Positions 26,580 to 36,076 of a stretch of DNA of 64,000 bases are shown here, piece by piece (position 1 is the stretch's first letter; each line of letters begins with the position of its first letter). The notes under the pieces were generated by a model. The model was not told the DNA's origin. It ran no database searches and saw only the letters and a program-made list of their open reading frames with translations. Source of the DNA: Alphaproteobacteria bacterium (GTDB lineage Bacteria > Pseudomonadota > Alphaproteobacteria > Rhodospirillales > Casp-alpha2); NCBI GenBank assembly GCA_024279135.1, contig JAJRRU010000009.1, positions 105,283 through 169,282 of the forward strand, in the 5' to 3' direction. The translations under genes were made by a program, and so were the position numbers.

Positions 26580-27494
26580 TCAATCGATACCCATCAGATT
26601 ATTGGCGAAGGTCTTGGCATCGAACGGGTGCAGGTCGTCGATGGTTTCTCCTACACCGACGGCATAGACCGGCAATTGAAATTTTTCAGCCAGCCCGACC
26701 ACCACGCCGCCCTTGGCCGTGCCGTCCAGTTTGGTCAGCACCAGACCGGTTACACTGACCATGCGCTTGAACACCTCGACTTGATTATGGGCGTTCTGGC
26801 CTACCGTTGCATCGATCACCAGCATCACAGCATGGGGTGCTGTGTCATCCTGTTTGGCAATGACCCGGACAACCTTCATAAGTTCTTCCATCAGGTTCGC
26901 CTTGTTTTGCAGGCGGCCAGCGGTATCGATCATCAGCACGTCAATGTTTTCAGCTTTTGCACGCTGGACGGCCTCAAAGGACAGACTGGCTGCATCGCCA
27001 CCCTGTTCGCGGGCAACTACCGTGCATCCGGCACGTTCGCCCCAGACCTGAAGCTGTTCAATGGCGGCTGCGCGAAAGGTGTCTCCGGCGGCCAGCATCA
27101 CCGAGCGTCCCTGATCGCGAAATTGTTTGGCCATCTTGCCAATGGTGGTGGTTTTGCCCGACCCGTTCACCCCGCACACCAACACGATATAGGGTTTGTG
27201 CGCAGGGTTAATTTCCAACGATTTTGCGGCGGGTTCCAGGATTGTCGCAATCTCGCCGGCCAGAGCTGCCCGGACTTCCTGTGGCGTGATGTCCTGATCG
27301 AAACGGTTTTTTGCCAGAGCCTTGCTCAGGCGTGACGCCGTGGCTACGCCCATGTCGGCCATGATCAGTAATTCTTCCAGTTCGTCCAGGGTGTCTTGAT
27401 CCAGTTTCCGGTTATGAAACAGATCGGTTATACCGTTGCTCAGACGTTCGGTGCTGCGCCCCAATCCTGCTTTCAGGCGATCAAACCAGCTCAT
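26580..27494 (-). CDS. ftsY: signal recognition particle receptor FtsY
   Basis: 304 residues: NG domain only, with the N domain up to about residue 85 and the SRP-type GTPase after it (G1 GVNGSGKTTTIGK, G2 DTFRAAA, G3 DTAGRLQNK, G4 TKLDGTAKGG). The long acidic A domain of enterobacterial FtsY is absent, as usual in alphaproteobacteria. It receives SRP-ribosome complexes at the inner membrane. The gene for its partner Ffh lies 3.4 kb away on the opposite strand. Confidence 0.96.
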   Translation of the reverse strand: MSWFDRLKAGLGRSTERLSNGITDLFHNRKLDQDTLDELEELLIMADMGVATASRLSKALAKNRFDQDITPQEVRAALAGEIATILEPAAKSLEINPAHKPYIVLVCGVNGSGKTTTIGKMAKQFRDQGRSVMLAAGDTFRAAAIEQLQVWGERAGCTVVAREQGGDAASLSFEAVQRAKAENIDVLMIDTAGRLQNKANLMEELMKVVRVIAKQDDTAPHAVMLVIDATVGQNAHNQVEVFKRMVSVTGLVLTKLDGTAKGGVVVGLAEKFQLPVYAVGVGETIDDLHPFDAKTFANNLMGID

Positions 27495-27518
27495 AGACTA
27501 TTATTCCCCCATTTGTGC

Positions 27519-28763
27519 TCAGGTCAGCGAACCGTATAACCGGTTATCATCGGCCCTGGTAATTTTTATGGTTTCGATGGACCCCGATGCGGCGGGACGA
27601 TCCAGGTGTACCGGGACGTAGTGTTCGCTGAACCCGGTGTCATTGTTTTCAATCAGAACCTTTTCGATTTTGCCCACGCGGGTGCCAAGATAATCGCCTA
27701 TGGCCCGGCTGCCAAGTAATCGCAAGGCCTCGGCGCGGGTTTTTCGAATGGCTTTTTCCACGACCGGCATTTTTGCCGCCGGTGTTCCGGCGCGCTCAGA
27801 ATAGGGAAAAACATGAAAGTGGGTTATGCCCATGTCTTCTACCGCCCTCAGGGTGTTGGCAAACATGGCATCGGTTTCAGTCGGGAACCCGGCTATAAAA
27901 TCGGCCCCGAAGACCACATCGGGACGGGCCAGACGCACGCGCTCGGCAAAGGCTATGGCATCGCTCACCAGGTGTCGACGCTTCATGCGTTTGAGGATGG
28001 TATTATCCATGGCCTGCAGGCTGAGATGAATATGGGGCATCAGCCGTTCTTCTTCGGCTAGGGCGCGAAACAGGGCCTCGTCCATGATGGCCGGGTCTAT
28101 GGAGCTCAGGCGCAGGCGTTTGAGTTCCGGAACCGAGGCCAGCAGGCGGCGGACCAAATCGCCCAGTGACGGGTTGCCGGGCAGATTTGCGCCATAGGAT
28201 GCTATATCCACACCGCTTAGCACGATCTCGCCAAAACCGGCTTCGCTCAACTGGCGGATCTGTTGCGCAATGGCACCCATTGGAATGCTGCGGTTGGGGC
28301 CCCGGGCAAAGGGGATGATGCAGAATGTACAACGATGGTCACAGCCTTGCTGGATCTGGATAAAGGCCCGCGTGCGGTTATCAAACCCGTCAATCAGATG
28401 GGGCGCTACCTCATGGACCGTCATAATATCGGCGACCTGGATGGCTGGGTGGTCACCTTGCCCGAAGGTTTGTGGTTCCAGTTTTTCAGCGTTACCGATG
28501 ACCCGGTTGACACCGGGTATGGCGGCAAAACCTTCCGGGTCCAGTTGTGCCGCACAACCGGTCACGATGATCTGGGCGCCGTCGTTGTTGCGGGCCGCTT
28601 TGCGCACGGCTTGGCGGGACTGGCGCTCGGCCTCTGCGGTGACGGTACAGGTATTGATTATGACCACGTTTTCCACACCGCCGGCCGAGCTGTGTTGACG
28701 CATAAGTTCTGATTCAAATGCGTTCAATCGACAACCCAGAGAAATGATGCGAGGGTCGGTCAT
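27519..28763 (-). CDS. mtaB: tRNA (N6-threonylcarbamoyladenosine(37)-C2)-methylthiotransferase MtaB
   Basis: 414 residues from the ATG at 28763 (MTDPRIISLGCRLNAFES). The N-terminal UPF0004 domain carries three cluster cysteines (GCRLN, INTCTVTAEA, VTGCAAQ). The radical SAM core has CDHRCTFCIIPFARG (CxxxCxxC), and a C-terminal TRAM-like domain follows. It inserts methylthio on t6A37 of ANN-decoding tRNAs. The open frame extends 16 codons upstream through a 12-bp tandem repeat, giving MERPLERPSKRPLDKT; this is probably untranslated leader. Confidence 0.92.
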   Translation of the reverse strand: MTDPRIISLGCRLNAFESELMRQHSSAGGVENVVIINTCTVTAEAERQSRQAVRKAARNNDGAQIIVTGCAAQLDPEGFAAIPGVNRVIGNAEKLEPQTFGQGDHPAIQVADIMTVHEVAPHLIDGFDNRTRAFIQIQQGCDHRCTFCIIPFARGPNRSIPMGAIAQQIRQLSEAGFGEIVLSGVDIASYGANLPGNPSLGDLVRRLLASVPELKRLRLSSIDPAIMDEALFRALAEEERLMPHIHLSLQAMDNTILKRMKRRHLVSDAIAFAERVRLARPDVVFGADFIAGFPTETDAMFANTLRAVEDMGITHFHVFPYSERAGTPAAKMPVVEKAIRKTRAEALRLLGSRAIGDYLGTRVGKIEKVLIENNDTGFSEHYVPVHLDRPAASGSIETIKITRADDNRLYGSLT

Positions 28764-28770
28764 GGTTTTA

Positions 28771-28818
28771 TCCAATGGTCTTTTCGATGGTCTTTCCAAT
28801 GGTCTTTCCAATGGTGCT
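28771..28818. repeat. 12-bp tandem repeat between dapF and mtaB
   Basis: Four units of TCCAATGGTCTT (two perfect, two with two changes) fill the gap from the dapF stop to just before the mtaB ATG. The unit is a multiple of three and the mtaB frame stays open through it, with TTG start-like codons in three of the four units. Confidence 0.85.
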
Positions 28819-29648
28819 TATAACAGGGACGGATCGACAACGCCGGTAAAGCTGGTCGATGCCGGGCCGGTTTGTATAATATGATTGTTATCGCGCCAGG
28901 TAATTTCAAGGGTGCCGCCATCCATGACAACCTCGGCGTTGCGTCCACACAACCCGCGCATGTGGGCCGCGGCCAGGGCTGCACAGGCACTGCTGCCAGA
29001 GGCTTTGGTTCGCCCGACGCCGCGCTCCCATGTTTTCAAGGTGATTTTATCATAACCCAGAACTTCGGCCATCTGGACGTTGGTGCGTTCGGGGAATAGG
29101 GGGTGGCATTCCAGTTTTGCGCCATAGTCATTGATCGGGGCGACGCTGACATCTTCCACGAAGAAGACCATGTGCGGATTGCCCACACTCAATCCTACCG
29201 GGGCCGGTAAACCGTTAACCTCGATGGGCAGGTACAAGGTGTTAAGCTGCTCGGACAGGGGTATTTCGCTCCAGTGGGTATAGACCGGGCCCATATCCAC
29301 ACTGACCCAGCCGTCTTTGGCCCGGCTCACATGCAGCAATCCGGCCAGGGTTTCAATGACCATGGTCGAGCGTCCGGTTTCGCCGAATAACAAGGCCCCG
29401 ACACAGCGTGTGGCATTGCCACAGGCACCAACCTGCCCACCATCGGCGTTATGAATGCGCATGAACACATCGCCGGAACCGTTTTTTGGTGGCTCCAGAA
29501 CGATCAACTGATCGAAGCCGATACCGGTGTGACGGTTGGCAATGGCGCGCACAGCATTATCGTCCAGGGATATTGTTTCCTGACGTCCGTCGAGTATCAC
29601 GAAGTCATTACCGAGGCCGTGCATCTTGATAAAATTCAAATGGTTCAT
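28818..29648 (-). CDS. dapF: diaminopimelate epimerase
   Basis: 276 residues. Two pseudo-symmetric halves carry the catalytic cysteines GACGNATRC and GSSACAAL, with the conserved N-terminal MHGLGNDFVILDGR. Interconverts LL- and meso-diaminopimelate for lysine and peptidoglycan. Precedes mtaB on the same strand, a common alphaproteobacterial pairing. Confidence 0.95.
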   Translation of the reverse strand: MNHLNFIKMHGLGNDFVILDGRQETISLDDNAVRAIANRHTGIGFDQLIVLEPPKNGSGDVFMRIHNADGGQVGACGNATRCVGALLFGETGRSTMVIETLAGLLHVSRAKDGWVSVDMGPVYTHWSEIPLSEQLNTLYLPIEVNGLPAPVGLSVGNPHMVFFVEDVSVAPINDYGAKLECHPLFPERTNVQMAEVLGYDKITLKTWERGVGRTKASGSSACAALAAAHMRGLCGRNAEVVMDGGTLEITWRDNNHIIQTGPASTSFTGVVDPSLL

Positions 29649-29691
29649 AACGCGACACTATGACCAGAGATTACCGAGAGTCTACCTGAAA

Positions 29692-30417
29692 TTACGGTGA
29701 CCCGTAAGTGTCTCGGAAAATACCCATATGAAATCGGGTCTGCGCTTCAGGGTAAGGCCGCCCAGGCCCGACGGGACAAGCGCTGCGTGCCAGACAGCCA
29801 AATTCAAGGCAAGGCTCTCCCGATGGTTTCATCAGGTGTGCCGCACAGCCCTTCACATCATAAAAACCTTGCCCGATGGCCTGAACCGGGCAACCCGACA
29901 GGCAGGGTTTGTCTGAACAGTCATTGCATGGGTTAGATTTTGCCTCGGGGGGTGGTAAATTAATTTTCCGGCGAAACATCAGCGCCCCGCGGTAGGCGTG
30001 CCACAGGCCGTGAACGGGATGGATTAAGGGGCCGATGGGTGAAGGATATACTTGGTCGCCCCGCATGGCCCAACGTTGAAACGGCAGGTAAGGAGGCCCG
30101 TCCGATGGATAACAAGCAACCACGTCTCCGAGCGAAGGTTCAAGCTTTCTGATGACGTCCGTCATGACGCGTTTGGTCCACTTATCCAGCGCATGGGGTT
30201 CGCGGCGGCGACCGGCCTGGAATGCAGACCACATAGACCCGCCGATATTTCCCGCCAGGATGAGTGTGCCCGGTCGATCCGGTATAGCCGTGTTCCCATC
30301 AGACGGCCCGAAGGTACAGTCGGGCACACCATCTTCATTTCCGGGGTGAAAACCCCCACGGTAGTCAAGCCCCACATGACCCAGGGCCGAAATAATTGTT
30401 TTAAGATCATCGCTCAT
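29692..30417 (-). CDS. ferredoxin-like [4Fe-4S] protein related to QueG C-terminal domain
   Basis: 241 residues. The only clear domain is near residues 163-220, with NPCNDCSDKPCLSGCPVQAI as a [4Fe-4S] motif and further cysteines in KGCAAHL, CLEFGCLARSACPVG. The N-terminal half (residues 1-160) contains RPGTLILAGNIGGSMW and resembles alphaproteobacterial proteins annotated only as ferredoxin or 4Fe-4S domain protein. No corrin-binding region is visible, so epoxyqueuosine reductase activity is not claimed. A 51-residue gene lies 31 bp upstream. Confidence 0.7.
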   Translation of the reverse strand: MSDDLKTIISALGHVGLDYRGGFHPGNEDGVPDCTFGPSDGNTAIPDRPGTLILAGNIGGSMWSAFQAGRRREPHALDKWTKRVMTDVIRKLEPSLGDVVACYPSDGPPYLPFQRWAMRGDQVYPSPIGPLIHPVHGLWHAYRGALMFRRKINLPPPEAKSNPCNDCSDKPCLSGCPVQAIGQGFYDVKGCAAHLMKPSGEPCLEFGCLARSACPVGPGRPYPEAQTRFHMGIFRDTYGSP

Positions 30418-30448
30418 GAACGATTGTTGGAAGCGAACGGCTTTCAGG

Positions 30449-30604
30449 TCAAGTACGTTGTGAAGCCAGGTTTATTTCTTTCAGGATGCCCGAGCGTGTC
30501 GAGGGGTTCTTGATCTTGGCAAACATCGATGCCAGTTCCCTCAGTTCCCAGGCTTCGGCGCGGTTTTGGTGTTCGATGTTTATCTCTGATAAATTTTCTT
30601 TCAT
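30449..30604 (-). CDS. small conserved-looking protein, 51 residues
   Basis: Starts MKENLSEINIEHQNRAEAWE and ends NLASQRT; predicted as one amphipathic helix (AEAWELRELASMFAKIKNPS). AAAAGGTGA about 9 bp before the ATG is a strong ribosome site. The gap to the following ferredoxin-like gene is 31 bp, suggesting an operon. Not recognised as a known family; length and signal favour a real gene. Confidence 0.6.
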   Translation of the reverse strand: MKENLSEINIEHQNRAEAWELRELASMFAKIKNPSTRSGILKEINLASQRT

Positions 30605-30678
30605 GGGATTAATTCACCTTTTAAGCTTTAGCAGTACTCTAAATATATATTGGAAATATATTCTGGCATAACCCGATT

Positions 30679-30707
30679 TTGCAACTATGAATGTATAACT
30701 CTATAAT
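30679..30707 (+). promoter_or_regulatory. sigma70-type promoter of the RNA unit before ffh
   Basis: -35 TTGCAA and a perfect -10 TATAAT (30702-30707) are separated by 17 bp. The predicted start is near 30714, about 207 bp before the ffh ATG. Confidence 0.6.
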
Positions 30708-30713
30708 ATGCAA

Positions 30714-30886
30714 CTTAAAAGAGCAATGATTAAATTTAGTCCGGTATTGCAATTGCTTTACGGGCTTGACTTGGGCCCTCAGGCTTCATATTGTCTCGCC
30801 GCTCAATACAGTACCAGTTTCGGTATGTCTCACAATGTATATTGGGGCACCACCAGTCCGCGAGTTTCGCGCACTGGTGTATTTTT
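30714..30886 (+). ncRNA. candidate structured RNA / ffh leader
   Basis: The 316 bp between the small minus-strand gene and ffh hold no convincing plus-strand gene. They do hold a promoter, a chain of hairpins and an intrinsic terminator, defining a transcript of about 170 nt. Hairpins: AGCAAT/ATTGCT (30722-30757), GGGC/GCCC (30762-30778), TATTG/CAATA (30789-30808), TACC/GGTA with flanking ACA/TGT (30812-30825), then the terminator. It lacks the GGAAGCAGCC apical motif of 4.5S SRP RNA. It may be a free small RNA or a cis-acting attenuator of ffh; a motif upstream of ffh genes has been described in bacteria, but I could not compare with it. Confidence 0.5.
30851..30886 (+). terminator. intrinsic terminator / attenuator before ffh
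   Basis: CACCAGT...ACTGGTG (7 bp) and an inner CGCGA/TCGCG stem, separated by one C-C mismatch, close a GTT loop. TATTTTT follows. It ends 34 bp before the ffh ATG, on the same strand, so it must be crossed or bypassed for ffh expression from upstream. Confidence 0.75.
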
Positions 30887-30920
30887 CGTTGGTTATTCGG
30901 ATTAAGAAAAACGGATTTAT

Positions 30921-32324
30921 ATGTGGATGTTTGACGGATTATCAGATCGCCTGAGCGGCATATTTGACGGTTTGAAAAAACGCGGTGCCTTGAAGGAAGC
31001 CGACGTTGTTTCTGCTTTGCGTGAAATCCGCGTCGCCTTGCTGGAGGCCGATGTAGCCCTTCCGGTGGTCAAGGAATTTATTGACGGTGTGCGCGAACGT
31101 GCCGTCGGTGAAGAGGTTATTCGCAGCGTTACGCCGGGCCAGATGGTGGTCAAGATTGTCCATGACCACCTGATCGGTATGCTGGGCGGTGACGCCAGTA
31201 AAGATCAGTCAGCCCCACAATTACCGATGGACGACAGCGGCCTGAACCTGGCAGGCGTATCACCGGTATCCATCCTGATGGTCGGTTTGCAGGGCTCCGG
31301 TAAAACCACCACCACGGCTAAAATTGCCAAACGCCTGAGTGGCCGGGACAAAAAGAAAGTCCTGATGGCTTCACTCGATGTGTATCGCCCGGCGGCCCAG
31401 CAGCAGCTTGTTGTATTGGGTCAGCAGACCGGCGTAACCGTACTGAGCCCGATTATGGGTGAAAAACCTGTTGGCATCGCCAAACGTGCCATGCAGACGG
31501 GCAGGCAGGAAGGCTATGACGTGGTCCTGCTGGATACGGCGGGGCGACTGCATATTGATTTTGAACTAATGTCTGAAGTTGCCGCTATCCGCGATGTTGC
31601 CAAGCCAACGGAGACTTTGTTAGTTACCGATGCCATGACCGGACAGGACTCGGTCAACATTGCCCGCGAGTTTAACGAAAAAATCGGCATAACCGGTATT
31701 GTGCTGACCCGGGTTGATGGTGACGCCCGTGGCGGTGCGGCACTGTCCATGCGTAGTGTGACGGGTTGTCCCATCAAACTCATGGGCACCGGTGAGAATT
31801 TAGATGCGCTTGATGTGTTTGATGCGGCGCGTGTGGCCGGTTCCATACTGGGCATGGGCGATGTGGTCGGGCTGGTCGAGAAGGCCCGTGACGTCATCGA
31901 TGAACAGGAAGCAGAGAAACTCGCCAAGCGGGCCATGAAAGGCCTGTTCACACTGGAAGATATGGCCGCTCAGCTCAAACAACTACGGAAAATTGATGAT
32001 ATTGGCGGCCTGATGGGCATGATCCCTGGCATGTCAAAAATGAAAAAACAAATGTCACAGGTCAATGTCGACGACAAAGGCATCGCCCATCAGGAAGCGA
32101 TCATTCTTTCCATGACCCAGAAAGAACGACGCCTGCCGAAGCTCATAAACGGATCGCGCCGCAAGCGTATTGCAGCCGGGTCGGGAACCTCGGTTCAGGA
32201 AGTCAATCGATTGCTGAAACAATTCAAGCAGATGAGTGTGATGATGAAAAAGATGGGCAAAGGTGGTGGCCTGAAAGGGCTTATGGGTGGCGGTATGCCG
32301 CCTGGCATGATGCCCGGACGATAA
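30921..32324 (+). CDS. ffh: signal recognition particle protein Ffh
   Basis: 467 residues: N domain, SRP GTPase (G1 GLQGSGKTTTTAK, DTAGRLH, TRVDGDARGG) and the methionine-rich M domain (about 325-467: GMIPGMSKMKKQM, RRKRIAAGSGTSVQEVNRLLKQF, then a Met/Gly tail). Binds 4.5S RNA and signal sequences. Heads ffh-rpsP-rimM-trmD-rplS. The start at 30921 has a weak ribosome site preceded by the terminator-like hairpin. Confidence 0.96.
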   Translation: MWMFDGLSDRLSGIFDGLKKRGALKEADVVSALREIRVALLEADVALPVVKEFIDGVRERAVGEEVIRSVTPGQMVVKIVHDHLIGMLGGDASKDQSAPQLPMDDSGLNLAGVSPVSILMVGLQGSGKTTTTAKIAKRLSGRDKKKVLMASLDVYRPAAQQQLVVLGQQTGVTVLSPIMGEKPVGIAKRAMQTGRQEGYDVVLLDTAGRLHIDFELMSEVAAIRDVAKPTETLLVTDAMTGQDSVNIAREFNEKIGITGIVLTRVDGDARGGAALSMRSVTGCPIKLMGTGENLDALDVFDAARVAGSILGMGDVVGLVEKARDVIDEQEAEKLAKRAMKGLFTLEDMAAQLKQLRKIDDIGGLMGMIPGMSKMKKQMSQVNVDDKGIAHQEAIILSMTQKERRLPKLINGSRRKRIAAGSGTSVQEVNRLLKQFKQMSVMMKKMGKGGGLKGLMGGGMPPGMMPGR

Positions 32325-32381
32325 AATAATTACTGACTTTTTTATAAAATATACCAGATAAACAATAGAGGATAATTTAAA

Positions 32382-32780
32382 ATGGCTTTGAAAATCAGAC
32401 TATCACGGGGTGGCGCTAAAAAACGGCCTTATTACCATGTCGTTGTTGCAGACTCGCGCAATGCCCGGGATGGCCGCTTTATTGAACGTGTCGGATCCTA
32501 TAACCCCATGTTGCCAAAAGAGTCCGAAGAACGCGTCAAGCTAGACCAGGAGCGTATTGCTCACTGGATCAGTGTTGGTGCAAAACCTTCAGATAGGGTT
32601 GCACGTTTCATGGCAAAAGCTGGTATGATGGATGCACCGGTTGTTCATGAGCAGACCAAAAAAGACAAGCCCAAGGCAAAAGCCGTAGAACGTATGGCTG
32701 CCGCTGAGGAAGCCAAGAAGGCGGCCGCTGAAGCCGCCGCTGCTCCAGCAGAGGAAGAAGCCGAAAAGCCTGCTGCATAA
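32382..32780 (+). CDS. rpsP: 30S ribosomal protein S16
   Basis: 132 residues. The S16 core (about 1-85) has [41 protein letters not shown] spread over its first strands. It is followed by an Ala/Glu/Lys tail ([19 protein letters not shown]), which is common in alphaproteobacteria and not unusual here. AGAGGA about 11 bp before the ATG. First of the rpsP-rimM-trmD-rplS cluster. Confidence 0.96.
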   Translation: MALKIRLSRGGAKKRPYYHVVVADSRNARDGRFIERVGSYNPMLPKESEERVKLDQERIAHWISVGAKPSDRVARFMAKAGMMDAPVVHEQTKKDKPKAKAVERMAAAEEAKKAAAEAAAAPAEEEAEKPAA

Positions 32781-32831
32781 TACGATCATTCGTACAGCAG
32801 ATGGTTTCTTTGCAAACATGGAGCCTGGACA

Positions 32832-33377
32832 GTGAGCGATTTGATCTTGGTTGGGGTGATAACCGGGGCACGCGGTATAAAAGGCGAGCTTCGTATCAAG
32901 GCCTTTACGGCCAACCCCGATGATCTGTGCTGTTATGGTCCGTTGTTTAGCCATGATGGTAAAAAGACCTGGACGGTAAAACGGACAGGACACGCCAAAG
33001 GCCAGGTTATCGCCCGCTTCAAAGGCGTCGATGACCGAAACCAGGCAGACAGTCTAAAGGGCATGAAGCTGTATATTCCGCATCAGGCCCTGCCGGAGAC
33101 CGATGAAGATGAATTCTATTATTCGGATCTGGTCGGATTGAAGGCTGAATTGATCGATGGCAGCGAACTGGGAATTGTTCAGGCCGTCTTTGATGCGGGG
33201 GCAGGTGCAAGCCTGGAAGTCAAGACCCCGGATGGCGATGTTCTGGTACCATTTACCAAAACGTCTGTGCCAGTGGTTAATATCTCCGGCGGAAAGGTCA
33301 TTGTTGACCCGCCCGACGGTTTGATGGATCAGCCTCCCGACGAGGCACAGGGTTCATCGCTTGGAAATGAAGAATAG
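32832..33377 (+). CDS. rimM: 16S rRNA processing protein RimM
   Basis: 181 residues, GTG start. N-terminal beta-barrel ([20 protein letters not shown]) and C-terminal PRC-barrel ([14 protein letters not shown]...[26 protein letters not shown]). Binds S19 and assists 30S head maturation. Acidic C-terminal tail. Lies between rpsP and trmD as usual. Confidence 0.94.
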   Translation: MSDLILVGVITGARGIKGELRIKAFTANPDDLCCYGPLFSHDGKKTWTVKRTGHAKGQVIARFKGVDDRNQADSLKGMKLYIPHQALPETDEDEFYYSDLVGLKAELIDGSELGIVQAVFDAGAGASLEVKTPDGDVLVPFTKTSVPVVNISGGKVIVDPPDGLMDQPPDEAQGSSLGNEE

Positions 33378-33388
33378 GAAAAGTCGCC

Positions 33389-34156
33389 GTGGTTGTTGAA
33401 GCCCGCACGACACAAGTATCAGACGACAAAACCGCTGCCTCGGTCTGGCAGGCTGTCGTGCTGAGTATTTTTCCGGAAATGTTTCCCGGCTCGCTTGGCC
33501 ATTCACTGGCTGGCCAGGCCCTTGAGCGGGGTATCTGGTCATTACAAACGGTGGACATTCGCGACCATTCAAGCGATAAACACCGCTCTGTGGACGACAC
33601 CCCGTTCGGTGGTGGTGCAGGCATGGTCATGCGGCCCGATGTGGTTGACCGGGCAATCGATGCGGCACGGCAAACGGGCACGTCCGGTATGCCGTTGATC
33701 TATCTGACGCCACGGGGGCGGCCTTTGGATCAGCAGCGAGTACGCACACTGGCCGAAGGGCAAGGTGCTATCATCTTGTGTGGCCGGTTCGAAGGTGTCG
33801 ATCAGCGGGTTCTTGAAGCCCACAACGTCGAGGAAATCAGCCTCGGTGATTTTGTATTATCAGGCGGCGAGATTGCCGCTCAGGCTTTGTTAGATGCCTG
33901 TGTGAGATTGTTACCCGACGTTATCGGCAGCGAGGCGTCACTGGAAGAAGAGAGTTTTGAGACGGGGTTACTGGAATACCCCCACTATACCCGGCCACGG
34001 GACTGGCAAGATCGCCCGGTACCGGAGGTTCTGTTATCGGGGCATCATGCTAATATTACAGCGTGGCGGCAACAACAGGCCATTACTATCACCCGCGAGC
34101 GACGGCCTGATTTGTGGCACCGCTACGCCGAAATTGAAAATGAAATTTTACCATGA
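33389..34156 (+). CDS. trmD: tRNA (guanine-37-N1)-methyltransferase TrmD
   Basis: 255 residues, GTG start 11 bp after rimM. SPOUT fold with deep trefoil knot: [30 protein letters not shown] as SAM/knot segment, and catalytic Asp in DFVL. N-terminal conserved [14 protein letters not shown] and [17 protein letters not shown]. The first 20 residues are an extension; translation might start later. Methylates G37 of tRNAs reading CNN codons. Confidence 0.95.
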   Translation: MVVEARTTQVSDDKTAASVWQAVVLSIFPEMFPGSLGHSLAGQALERGIWSLQTVDIRDHSSDKHRSVDDTPFGGGAGMVMRPDVVDRAIDAARQTGTSGMPLIYLTPRGRPLDQQRVRTLAEGQGAIILCGRFEGVDQRVLEAHNVEEISLGDFVLSGGEIAAQALLDACVRLLPDVIGSEASLEEESFETGLLEYPHYTRPRDWQDRPVPEVLLSGHHANITAWRQQQAITITRERRPDLWHRYAEIENEILP

Positions 34157-34221
34157 ATGATCGACGGGATGACAGGATATCCATCCCCGGGAAAAGACGG
34201 ATTTAACGAAGGAAGAGAACC

Positions 34222-34653
34222 ATGAATACCATTGAGCTAATTGAAAAAGAACAAATTGAAAGACTGACCGCAAACAAGACAATCCCGGACTTCGCTCCCG
34301 GCGATACCGTGAAAGTCAACGTCAAGGTTGTCGAAGGCACCCGCGAGCGTATCCAGACTTTCGAAGGGGTTTGCATTGCACGCAAAAATGGCGGATTGAA
34401 TTCGTCATTTACCGTTCGCAAGTTGTCCTACGGTGAAGGTGTCGAGCGGGTATTCCCGTTGTACTCGCCTTCGGTTGACAGCATTGATGTCGTACGCCGT
34501 GGTGCGGTTCGTCGTGCCAAGCTGTACTATCTGCGTGGTCTGACCGGCAAGGCTGCCCGTATTTCTGAGAAAAAAGTACCACCCAGTGAAAAAACACTGG
34601 CTAAAATGGCTGCCAAAGCTGCCCGGTCTGCCGCAATTGCAGCCAAGGCATAG
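34222..34653 (+). CDS. rplS: 50S ribosomal protein L19
   Basis: 143 residues. Core motifs [71 protein letters not shown], then an Ala/Lys tail. A strong GGAAGAGAA ribosome site precedes the ATG. A GGGATG/CATCCC hairpin with 10-nt loop lies at 34166-34187 in the 65-bp leader and could serve translational control (inference). Confidence 0.96.
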   Translation: MNTIELIEKEQIERLTANKTIPDFAPGDTVKVNVKVVEGTRERIQTFEGVCIARKNGGLNSSFTVRKLSYGEGVERVFPLYSPSVDSIDVVRRGAVRRAKLYYLRGLTGKAARISEKKVPPSEKTLAKMAAKAARSAAIAAKA

Positions 34654-34661
34654 GTTCTGTC

Positions 34662-36068
34662 ATGACCGATCCGCGCACCCTGTTTGATAAAATCTGGGAT
34701 AGCCGTCTCGTCGATACTCAGGAAGATGGCACCTGTCTTCTTTACATCGACCGGCATCTGATCCACGAAGTCACCAGCCCGCAGGCCTTTGATGGTCTGC
34801 GCAGTGGTGAACGGACGGTACACCGGCGTTCGGCGAACTTGGCGGTTGCCGATCACAACGTGCCGACTACGGATCGTTCGGCGGGCATTGTCGATGAAGA
34901 AAGCCGTACTCAGGTCGAAACCCTGGAAAAGAACTGTGCGGATTTCGGCGTACCTTATTTTGCCATGGATGATATCCGCCAGGGTGTGGTGCATATCGTT
35001 GGCCCGGAACAAGGCCTGACCCAACCCGGCATGACCATCGTGTGTGGTGATTCCCATACCGCCACCCACGGGGCTTTCGGCTCGCTGGCTTTCGGTATTG
35101 GCACCTCGGAAGTTGAACACGTTCTGGCCACCCAGACGTTGTTGCAACAACCGGCCAAGAATATGCGTATAACCGTTCAGGGGGCCTTGTCAGACGGCAT
35201 CACGGCCAAGGACATTGCGTTGGCGATTGTCGCTAAAATCGGTACGGCGGGCGGTACCGGATATGTCATCGAATACGCCGGCGAGGCCATCCGTTCACTA
35301 AGCATGGAAGGTCGCATGACGGTCTGTAACATGACCATCGAGGCTGGCGCGCGAGCCGGGCTGATTGCTCCCGATCAGACGACTTATGATTATCTCATGG
35401 GACGTCCCATGGTTCCCAAGGCGGGTGCCTGGGAACAGGCCGTCAGTTATTGGAAAACCCTGCCGTCCGATGAGGGCGCACAATATGACGCTGAGGTTGT
35501 GATCGAGGCCAACGATATCGTACCGTTGGTGACCTGGGGAACCAGTCCGGAAGACGTGGTCCCCATTACCGGCCACGTGCCTGACCCGGCTGATATATCG
35601 GATGAGAACATCCGCCGTGCCAAGCAACGCGCCCTTGAATATATGGACCTGAAGGCTGGCACACCCATGGAAGATATTACCATCGACCGGGTGTTTATCG
35701 GATCGTGCACTAATGGCCGGATCGAAGATTTTCGCGCCGCTGCCGCCATCGTAAAGGGCCGCACGGTTGCCGCTACGGTTAGCGCCATGGTCGTGCCCGG
35801 TTCCGGTCTGGTCAAGGAACAGGCCGAACAGGAAGGCCTGGACAAGATATTTCTTGAAGCCGGGTTTGAATGGCGCGAACCGGGTTGTTCCATGTGTCTG
35901 GCCATGAATGCCGACAAGCTGGAGCCCGGCGAACGTTGTGCCTCGACCTCTAATAGAAACTTCGAAGGTCGCCAGGGTCGCGGTGGGCGAACCCATCTGG
36001 TCAGCCCCGCCATGGCGGTGGCTGCGGCCATTACCGGTAAGCTTACCGACGTGCGTAAACTGGATTAA
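34662..36068 (+). CDS. leuC: 3-isopropylmalate dehydratase large subunit
   Basis: 468 residues, aconitase superfamily. [4Fe-4S] cysteines are in GSCTNGR and the later CSMC pair ([11 protein letters not shown]). Also [13 protein letters not shown] and the C-terminal [12 protein letters not shown]. With LeuD isomerises 2- to 3-isopropylmalate in leucine synthesis. Starts 8 bp after rplS; leuCDB are consecutive. Confidence 0.96.
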   Translation: MTDPRTLFDKIWDSRLVDTQEDGTCLLYIDRHLIHEVTSPQAFDGLRSGERTVHRRSANLAVADHNVPTTDRSAGIVDEESRTQVETLEKNCADFGVPYFAMDDIRQGVVHIVGPEQGLTQPGMTIVCGDSHTATHGAFGSLAFGIGTSEVEHVLATQTLLQQPAKNMRITVQGALSDGITAKDIALAIVAKIGTAGGTGYVIEYAGEAIRSLSMEGRMTVCNMTIEAGARAGLIAPDQTTYDYLMGRPMVPKAGAWEQAVSYWKTLPSDEGAQYDAEVVIEANDIVPLVTWGTSPEDVVPITGHVPDPADISDENIRRAKQRALEYMDLKAGTPMEDITIDRVFIGSCTNGRIEDFRAAAAIVKGRTVAATVSAMVVPGSGLVKEQAEQEGLDKIFLEAGFEWREPGCSMCLAMNADKLEPGERCASTSNRNFEGRQGRGGRTHLVSPAMAVAAAITGKLTDVRKLD

Positions 36069-36076
36069 GGGACCAT

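Noticed and set aside
30708..30905. 65-codon plus-strand ORF before ffh
   Set aside because: It runs through the terminator hairpin, lacks a ribosome site and has no recognisable composition; the RNA interpretation explains the interval better.
32700..32777. Ala/Glu/Lys-rich tail of S16 and Ala/Lys tail of L19 as unusual features
   Set aside because: Such tails are common on these ribosomal proteins in alphaproteobacteria, unlike the Mdh tail.
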